A DNA stretch of 12,453 bases from Porticoccus sp963974675 (lineage in GTDB: Bacteria; Pseudomonadota; Gammaproteobacteria; Pseudomonadales; Porticoccaceae). The position numbers and the translations under genes are program-made. Shown piece by piece: positions 8,401 to 12,453 of the stretch. Position 1 is the stretch's first letter; each line of letters starts with the position of its first letter. The notes under the pieces were generated by a model, which was not told the DNA's origin, did no database searches, and worked only from the letters and a program-made list of their open reading frames with translations. The DNA lies in contig CAXBDQ010000049.1 in assembly GCA_963974675.1 (NCBI GenBank), forward strand, positions 1 through 12,453, in the 5' to 3' direction.

Positions 8401-8649
8401 TGAATCCTCGGCAACAACAGCAACGACCATCGGATCGCTGAGTCCAAACAGTGCTTTGACCTTTTCGCGGTAGACCAACGCAGGGTTGTCATCGGCCAAA
8501 AAGGCATCGGCGCGAGTGTCTTTCGTTAACTGCGGAATAAATGTCGCAAACGCTAAAATAAACAGTAAGCCCAGCACGACGGTTCGCTTGGGGTGATCAA
8601 CAATCCAGCGAAAGAATGATTGAACGGATCTAACCTCAGTAGTACTCAT
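5455..8649 (-). CDS. RND/MMPL-family transporter fused to a LolA-like periplasmic domain
   Basis: The protein has 1064 residues. Residues 1-770 form a complete MMPL-type RND permease: one N-terminal membrane helix (23-42), a periplasmic domain, helices between about 229 and 375, a second single helix (415-431) and periplasmic domain, and helices from 618 to 768. Acidic residues sit in the expected helices (D290 in GIAVADSIHVY, D684 in GLGVDFAIH) and may relay protons. Then comes a linker, a signal-peptide-like segment (K796, hydrophobic 797-810, VFA-DE at 816-820), and residues 820-1064 that match the LolA-like 'outer membrane lipoprotein-sorting' family: QWLYLPALRKARRIS, FLGTDFTFEDI, KVHIWIDPANW. 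These are normally two adjacent genes. The start at 8649 has a strong GGAGG seven bases upstream. Likely role: moving a lipid or hydrophobic compound across the inner membrane and periplasm. A GTG at 6279 could allow separate internal initiation. Confidence 0.88.
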   Translation of the reverse strand: MSTTEVRSVQSFFRWIVDHPKRTVVLGLLFILAFATFIPQLTKDTRADAFLADDNPALVYREKVKALFGLSDPMVVAVVAEDSIFTREGLNALKTVTDAVINVENIDPDGVTSLATENNIVGTNDGMMVDPFYEYELGSQAEADTVRDAIRDFPLYQGSLVANDESATLIIAELLDEGLAEQTYIELLSTLETLDLPEGLTLHVAGEGAISGYLGSYIDSDAQRLNPLAALVITLIFFIAFLRGGSTFMANMIIGASAIITVGIMAAVGVPFYVITNALPVILIGIAVADSIHVYSEYFERRALHSDESIRNSIVYSMVAMWRPITLTTLTTVAGFLGLYFAAYMPPFKFFGLFTALGVSIAWLYTLIFLPAAMSLLKTEVHPRLANKIRSANHDAFATVMVKLGAFTKRHAKGVVISSFFAATLGILAASQIEVNEDRIETFHQSEPLYVADKAINSRFDGTSYLDIVIETKEDEGIFEPAVLRKVETLQAYAETLPGVQGSTSIVDYLKQMNRALNEGDASQYALPNDSDLVAQYFLLYSASSAPDDFEEEVDYDYRLANVRVTMNTGAYVDNRLVVETLDNYLADAFNTSTVTATVSGRVNLNYHWIKDLGTSHFTGMGIALLLVWLVSSLLFRSAVAGTFALLPVGISILLVYSTMVALSIPLGIGTSMFAAVAIGLGVDFAIHTIDRLRSLYQETQDMNITLKQFYPTTGRALFFNLLAIALGFGVLISSKVVPLNNFGTIVAMSVATSFLVSMTLLPALIQLFKPRFITGKKSDEIAENALGNIVPAGVKAVLAIIVISAVGFFATTEHVFADELPNGRWVMEQVNAVDEGLHVTRKLTMKMVDKRGKERLRETLSYRQYFGDEKRTVLFYLEPRNVKDTGFLTYDYPKAEVDDDQWLYLPALRKARRISASDRGDYFLGTDFTFEDIKKEGKIELSDYHFNTLGKEEIDGKEALLVEALPVDAEIAKELGYGKVHIWIDPANWQLLKAHYWDIKLNDLKTLKASDIRQVDGIWTRHHLEIENHKTGHYTEFLFSDVDYQSTINAKVFTRQALTRGPR

Positions 8650-8659
8650 CACACACCTC

Positions 8660-9313
8660 CTATTTGGATGTATATACATGTATTGATTTTAAAAAAATAT
8701 TGGCGTTGCTTCTAGTTGCTTGCCACCAACTATGTGACTCCAGCTCTTTAAGCCAGCGGTACAAGTCCTCAAATTTCTCGATATTCATCAAAGCTTCTTC
8801 TCTAAAGATAAAAAAAGCGCCGACAGCAATGTCAGCCAGACTGACTTTGTCGCCAGCTAAGAAGTGCTGTTTTTCGAGATGGCTTGAAAGCAGTGCGCAA
8901 GCGGAGTCAAAGCCTGAATGGATGGATCTCAATTTCTCTTCGTCTGGTTGGCCACCCCAGGCGGGGCGCAGCACGCGCTGATGAGCAAAGCCGCCAGCCA
9001 CTGGCATCCATGCAGTAGCTTGCCAAAATAGCCACTGCATTACTTTTGCCTGTGCTTCGATAGTAGATGGCCACAACAGTGACTGATGGTATTGTGCGAG
9101 GTACACGAGAATCGCGTTAGATTCCGACAGCACATGTGAGCCATTGACCAACACGGGTATTTTCCTCGCGGGATTGATGGCCAGGTAGTCTCGGGTTTTA
9201 TGTTTACCCTGGGGTAGGTTGATAATCCCGGTATCCAATGCAATGTTCTGGACATGGATAAATAGCTCAATCTTCAAGGCATTGGATGTTACTGGGTATG
9301 TGTAAAGTTCCAT
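8660..9313 (-). CDS. Glutathione S-transferase family protein
   Basis: This 217-residue cytoplasmic protein has the usual length and two-domain layout of a bacterial glutathione S-transferase, which conjugates glutathione to electrophiles. The N-terminal thioredoxin-like domain carries a candidate catalytic serine at S10 (PVTSNALK), the cis-proline loop RKIPVLV (P53) and the glutathione gamma-glutamyl contact SESNAI (E64-S65). The helical C-terminal domain carries the N-capping segment VSLADIAVGAF with D161. There is no visible Shine-Dalgarno before the ATG at 9313; a palindromic operator occupies that space instead. The last codons (IHVYTSK, stop 8662-8660) are encoded by a second copy of the operator that precedes the transporter start ten bases on. 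The gene lies 36 bp after marR. Its substrate is unknown; the context suggests detoxification linked to export. Confidence 0.9.
   Translation of the reverse strand: MELYTYPVTSNALKIELFIHVQNIALDTGIINLPQGKHKTRDYLAINPARKIPVLVNGSHVLSESNAILVYLAQYHQSLLWPSTIEAQAKVMQWLFWQATAWMPVAGGFAHQRVLRPAWGGQPDEEKLRSIHSGFDSACALLSSHLEKQHFLAGDKVSLADIAVGAFFIFREEALMNIEKFEDLYRWLKELESHSWWQATRSNANIFLKSIHVYTSK
8668..8683. promoter_or_regulatory. Palindromic operator copy 1, before the RND-fusion gene
   Basis: The 16-bp ATGTATATACATGTAT is a near-perfect palindrome lying 19 bp upstream of the transporter ATG, within the last codons of the transferase gene. It differs at one base from the copy before the transferase gene, and both are flanked on the same side by similar A-rich tracts. 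It is probably the binding site of the MarR-type regulator encoded upstream, giving the transporter and barrel genes their own regulated promoter. That role is inferred from repetition and position. Confidence 0.65.
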
Positions 9314-9318
9314 AATAA

Positions 9319-9334
9319 ATGTATATGCATGTAT
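9319..9334. promoter_or_regulatory. Palindromic operator copy 2, before the transferase gene
   Basis: ATGTATATGCATGTAT ends five bases before the transferase ATG, in the 36-bp gap after marR. On the minus strand it includes TATACA, which could be a -10 box about six bases before the ATG, so binding here should block transcription directly. It differs from copy 1 by one base. Confidence 0.65.
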
Positions 9335-9349
9335 TGTTTAATAAAAAAA

Positions 9350-9775
9350 TCACTCTTTAATTGCTACGATTTGGCGACTCAAATCCATAAGTACATCATC
9401 TTTTCCTTTGCCCAATTTTTTTCTGAGCATTTTTTGAGCCTCGCCCCAAGGTCCAAGGGCCTGCTTGTAAAGCGACTTACCTTCTGGGGTGAGTGACAAA
9501 GCTTTCTCACGTTTGGTTGCACCTTCAGCTACGGCAATATAACCGTCGCGGATCAAGGGTTTCAGAGCACGAGACACGGTCGTCTGATCCATCACTAGTG
9601 CCTCCCGTATTTGGGCAGCGGTTGTACTACCCATCAAGTGCAAGGCACGTAGTACAGAGAACTGAGTGACTCGAATGCCCAGCGGGGAAAAATACTCGTT
9701 ATAAAGCTGGCTGACCACTCGGTCAGCTCTTCTCAAACTATGGGCCAAACAAATTTCGTGAGTTTTCTTATCCAT
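9350..9775 (-). CDS. MarR-family transcriptional regulator
   Basis: This 141-residue winged-helix regulator has the MarR layout: an N-terminal dimerisation helix (LAHSLRRADRVVSQLYNEYF), a helix-turn-helix (TTAAQIREALVMDQTTVSRAL), a wing with charged residues (AEGATKREKALSLTPEGKSL) and a C-terminal helix. MarR proteins usually repress a neighbouring detoxification or efflux gene and release DNA when bound by a small phenolic or otherwise reactive ligand. The frame is open to 9814, but those extra codons read through the operator, so the ATG at 9775 is preferred. No conserved oxidisable cysteine pair is evident: the only cysteine is near the start (EICLAH). It leads the leftward cluster and almost certainly controls it and itself through the three palindromes. 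Confidence 0.9.
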   Translation of the reverse strand: MDKKTHEICLAHSLRRADRVVSQLYNEYFSPLGIRVTQFSVLRALHLMGSTTAAQIREALVMDQTTVSRALKPLIRDGYIAVAEGATKREKALSLTPEGKSLYKQALGPWGEAQKMLRKKLGKGKDDVLMDLSRQIVAIKE

Positions 9776-9784
9776 ACCTGAAAT

Positions 9785-9800
9785 ATACATGTATATGCAT
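9785..9800. promoter_or_regulatory. Palindromic operator copy 3, over the marR promoter
   Basis: ATACATGTATATGCAT lies nine bases upstream of the chosen marR start. Read on the minus strand it overlaps a good -10 (TATATT, 9787-9782) preceded 18 bases earlier by TTGCAC, a weak -35; TTGTTA with TTAAAT just upstream is an alternative promoter. It shares its half-sites with the two other copies, which fits autoregulation by the MarR protein. Confidence 0.65.
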
Positions 9801-10047
9801 TTAATGTGCAACACTTAATTAATAACAAATAGCTATATGCAAGCTTTGTGGCGTATTAAGACTGACTATAGCTTAGGTCGGATTAAATGGCGAAAGAGGG
9901 AATTTATTTGATTTTAAAGTTAGAATTTTCATCTTTCGGTATCGATTTTCCCTTGATACACTGTCTTCTAGTTAAAAGGCCTTCGGATTTATTAATTAAC
10001 AGTTAGCCAAATGGCAGCCATAGACGAGTATCGGAGCTCGAAAGCCT

Positions 10048-10068
10048 ATGCCCAAAGATGAAGCATGA
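10048..10068 (+). other. Six-codon upstream reading frame overlapping the GGDEF-gene start
   Basis: ATG at 10048 begins MPKDEA and stops with the TGA at 10066-10068, which overlaps the downstream ATG as ATGA. GGAG at 10033-10036 lies eleven bases before it. It could couple translation to the diguanylate cyclase gene, whose own ribosome site is weak, but so short a frame can easily arise by chance. Confidence 0.2.
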
Positions 10069-11768
10069 ATGTCACAACGGAAAAAGACCAGGGCTTAAAT
10101 AAAGCAATTGCCTCACAACACTTCAAACACTTGCTCACTACAGTCGTACTTGTAAGCTTGGCCGCTGGCCTGAGGGTATGGCCTCTACAAGCGTTTGAAT
10201 CGGAACTGACCTGGCTGACATTCTACCCCGCGGTGATTGCCGCAGCACTCTATGCGGGACTTTACGCTGGGTTGCTGGCAACCGTGCTTGCCTGTCTCGC
10301 GGTCACATTTCTGTGGCCACTATTTGTTAATCGTCCTTTTATTGAGGACCGCTTTGACTCTCTTGAGATGGTCATTTTCGCCGTCACCTGCAGTCTCATA
10401 TCGTACCTTGTCGAAGCCGTACATAGTAATCAAAAAGCACTCAAGCAGGCCGAAACAGTATCGAAGAGCAGTACCAAGCGTGAGCAATTCATTAGATTCA
10501 TCATTGATGGCATACCCAATATGATCGGCTATTGGGATAGGGATTTACGCTGTCGCTATGCTAATAATGCCTACCGTGAGTGGTTCGGGAAGCCGCCCGA
10601 GGACATTATTGGTATCACGTTCAGGGATCTGGCGGGCGAGCACCTGTTTAACCTGAATGAGTCCCATGTTCGCCGAGTCCTGGCCGGCGAACCGCAACGC
10701 TTTGAGCGGATTCTGAATAAAGCCAGTGGAAGTGAGGGTTATATCATCGGGCACTACATTCCCGATTTCGATGCCGATGGTACTGTCAAAGGATTTTCGA
10801 TTCAGGCCAACGAGGTGACGGTTCTCAAGGAAACGGAGGCGAAACTCAAACTGGCCGCATGCGTCTTTGAGAGCACGCTCGATGGTGTTCTTGTCACCGA
10901 TGCTAATGGGATTATCTTGTCGGTTAACCCGGCCTTCATCGAGATAACCGGCTATACAGCCGAGGAGGCTATCGGACAAACCCCTCGCATTCTTCGGTCT
11001 AACCGGCACGATCAAGCATTTTATGCCTCCATGTGGAAGGATATACAAACCAGGGGGCGGTGGAATGGTGAGATATGGAACCGTCGTAAAGACGGTGATA
11101 TTTACCTAGAACGCATGACCATCAGCATGGTTTCCGACGGAGACGGCGAACCTGTTCGCTACATATCAGTATTCAGCGACATTACTGCTCTTTGGCGTAA
11201 AGATGAACACATAAAGCACTTGGCATTTCACGATGCCTTGACTGACTTACCAAACCGTACCTTGCTGATGGATCGGATAAACCAAAAACTTCTCAATTCC
11301 AATCGTGAACAGTGCAATCTGGCGTTGATGTTTCTCGACCTTAACAGATTCAAACTCGTCAACGACCAGTTTGGCCACAACGTCGGGGATGACCTGTTAA
11401 AGGAGGTAGCGAAAAGGCTCCTGGCGCTGGTGCGAAAGTCAGATACTGTAGCCCGAGTGGGCGGCGACGAATTCATATTTGTGCTCAATGATCCGAAAGG
11501 AAGAGACGAAATTACTTATGTCGCTAACCGTGTAGTCAACTCGATTAATGAGCCTATAGAGATTCTCGGTGAAGTGCTCCAGATAGAAGGATCCATTGGC
11601 ATTGCCATGTTCCCCGCTGACGGACGTACATCCGTTGATTTAATCAAGAATGCCGACACGGCAATGTATGTCGCCAAACGCTCGGGCAGGAATAGTATTA
11701 ATTTTTTCTCGCCTAAAAGTGTCCACGAAAGTGGTACAAAATCACCCTGTGATTTTGGTGTTAGCTGA
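10065..11768 (+). CDS. Membrane PAS-PAS-GGDEF diguanylate cyclase
   Basis: The 567-residue protein probably makes cyclic di-GMP in response to a signal. Residues 20-118 form three or four hydrophobic helices with a short loop, like the DUF4118 membrane sensor region of KdpD-type proteins. Two PAS domains follow (about 144-255 and 262-375), then GGDEF (about 380-548), beginning LAFHDALTDLPNR. The active-site motif GGDEF is intact at 466-470, with metal-binding D425 in FLDLNRFK and a product-inhibition RxxD motif (RKSD, 457-460) five residues before it, so it looks active and feedback-controlled. After the domain end (RNSINFF) comes a tail of about 19 residues encoded by hairpin-forming DNA. 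No EAL domain follows, so a composite GGDEF-EAL protein may have been cut here. The gene is divergent from marR; no functional link is evident. Confidence 0.92.
   Translation: MNVTTEKDQGLNKAIASQHFKHLLTTVVLVSLAAGLRVWPLQAFESELTWLTFYPAVIAAALYAGLYAGLLATVLACLAVTFLWPLFVNRPFIEDRFDSLEMVIFAVTCSLISYLVEAVHSNQKALKQAETVSKSSTKREQFIRFIIDGIPNMIGYWDRDLRCRYANNAYREWFGKPPEDIIGITFRDLAGEHLFNLNESHVRRVLAGEPQRFERILNKASGSEGYIIGHYIPDFDADGTVKGFSIQANEVTVLKETEAKLKLAACVFESTLDGVLVTDANGIILSVNPAFIEITGYTAEEAIGQTPRILRSNRHDQAFYASMWKDIQTRGRWNGEIWNRRKDGDIYLERMTISMVSDGDGEPVRYISVFSDITALWRKDEHIKHLAFHDALTDLPNRTLLMDRINQKLLNSNREQCNLALMFLDLNRFKLVNDQFGHNVGDDLLKEVAKRLLALVRKSDTVARVGGDEFIFVLNDPKGRDEITYVANRVVNSINEPIEILGEVLQIEGSIGIAMFPADGRTSVDLIKNADTAMYVAKRSGRNSINFFSPKSVHESGTKSPCDFGVS
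11737..11757. repeat. Inverted repeat (9-bp arms, 3-base loop) in the 3' end of the GGDEF gene
   Basis: CAAAATCAC at 11737-11745 and GTGATTTTG at 11749-11757 pair perfectly around CCT. A smaller hairpin with a GAAA loop (CCAC/GTGG, about 11723-11734) precedes it. Both lie in the last codons and encode the odd C-terminal tail. No T-run follows, so it is not an obvious terminator. It could mark foreign sequence joined to the gene. Confidence 0.55.
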
Positions 11769-11777
11769 TCAGTGGGC

Positions 11778-11834
11778 AGGGCGGGTCAAAAGTTCAGGGC
11801 TTTCTTCTTGTAGATCACCGCCCTAGTTAATTTT
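11778..11834 (+). terminator. Possible terminator after the GGDEF gene
   Basis: AGGGCGG at 11778-11784 can pair with CCGCCCT at 11818-11824, followed after a few bases by ATTTTTTA. The loop of about 33 bases is long for an intrinsic terminator and the T-run is displaced, so this is only a candidate. Confidence 0.25.
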
Positions 11835-11906
11835 TTACACGATAGAAATAACGCTCTACAAAAATGGTCAACATCACTAAACATATTAGAGATAACCATC
11901 GAATGA

Positions 11907-12408
11907 TTACAACGCCTCCTGGAATACCGAGTTTTTTACGCCCCATTTATTGAGGAACACCTAAAAATAAAAATTCCATACATTGAATATATACGTGATT
12001 TCTCCGGGGATAACCCAAGAAAAATAAACTACTTTTTCAAACTAAAATTTATCGGTCACCCTGTTTCTAATGACGAAGCAGCCAATTCCTTTGTGGGTTA
12101 CTCAACTTGTTCGAAAATTTAAAAGATTTGCCGAATCCACCCAATACACAAGAGGGAGCAACATCGAAATTAATATATGGGTATGTCGGCCGGGCTAAAA
12201 AATGTATTCGTGGGACTATGAAAAACACATACATACGCTATTTGATACCTTATTTATAAAGATCTTGCATTACTCCATAGGAGAGGAGGGCAATCCAATT
12301 TTCGAAGAGTACGACAAGATCATAAAAAAAACGATTAAATTTAATGAGTTGGCGATACGCGTAAAATATTCTATGCTTACAACTAATAAGAATAAAAATA
12401 GGGGCTGA
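11907..12408 (+). pseudogene. Decayed AT-rich gene of unknown family, spread over three frames
   Basis: Three overlapping open stretches in successive frames read like one protein. The first, 11907-12122, contains VFYAPFIEEHLKIKIPYIEY and DNPRKINYFFKLKFIG. The second, from 12074 to 12259, contains LNLFENLKDLPNPPNTQEG and LIYGYVGRAKK. The third, from 12202 to the stop at 12406-12408, contains DYEKHIHTLFDTLFIKILHY and GNPIFEEYDKIIKK. Each frame change equals one lost base, so two single-base deletions in a gene of at least 165 codons would explain it. I do not recognise the family. Base composition is clearly more AT-rich than the GGDEF gene, and lysine, isoleucine and asparagine are frequent, suggesting foreign or phage-like DNA. 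The third part alone (68 codons from ATG 12202) could be a small gene but lacks a ribosome site. Confidence 0.4.
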
Positions 12409-12453
12409 CCCAGATAACTAAGCCGTATTATCTTTAACCCATTGTTTTAGTTG

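Noticed and set aside
10545..11048. 167-codon minus-strand frame opposite the PAS region
   Set aside because: The forward frame encodes clear PAS and GGDEF motifs; the reverse frame is a shadow without recognisable features.
1..12453. CRISPR array, rRNA or tRNA genes
   Set aside because: No regularly spaced repeats or conserved RNA segments were seen on either strand.

Overview
The window looks like accessory DNA from a Gram-negative, gammaproteobacterium-like and possibly marine organism. It encodes an outer-membrane beta-barrel protein, several envelope-targeted proteins with Sec-type signals, a proteobacterial-style mercury operon and a PAS/GGDEF protein. The genus cannot be fixed from the sequence. 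Decayed gene fragments lie at both ends, which suggests a mosaic region of islands or plasmid-like DNA.

Left part (1-3551): the 3' end of a broken Fic-family gene is followed by a complete mercury-resistance locus. merR runs leftward. A classic MerR-type promoter with a 19-bp spacer and a perfect dyad drives merT, merP, merF and merA rightward. MerP would bind Hg(II) in the periplasm, MerT and MerF would carry it across the inner membrane, and MerA would reduce it to Hg(0). There is no merB, merC, merD or merE in the window. MerA is the short form without the N-terminal metal-binding domain.

Middle (3552-4153): about 600 bases without a convincing gene lie between the converging mer operon and the next cluster.

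Central cluster (4154-9775, all leftward): a MarR-type regulator, a glutathione S-transferase, a giant RND/MMPL transporter fused to a LolA-like periplasmic domain, and a DUF1302 outer-membrane protein. Spacing is tight: 36 bp, 10 bp, then a one-base stop/start overlap. A nearly identical 16-bp palindromic element occurs three times: before marR, before the transferase gene, and inside the 3' end of the transferase gene just before the transporter. The likely picture is a MarR-controlled envelope system. A cytoplasmic conjugating enzyme would work with an inner-membrane RND pump carrying its own periplasmic lipid-binding-type domain and an outer-membrane partner. The fusion and the repeated operator are the most unusual things in the window.

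Right part (9776-12453): a divergent gene encodes a membrane sensor diguanylate cyclase (DUF4118-like, two PAS, GGDEF). Its last 19 or so codons run into hairpin-rich sequence. An AT-rich tract then holds an unidentified gene that reads only across three successive frames, so it is probably dead.
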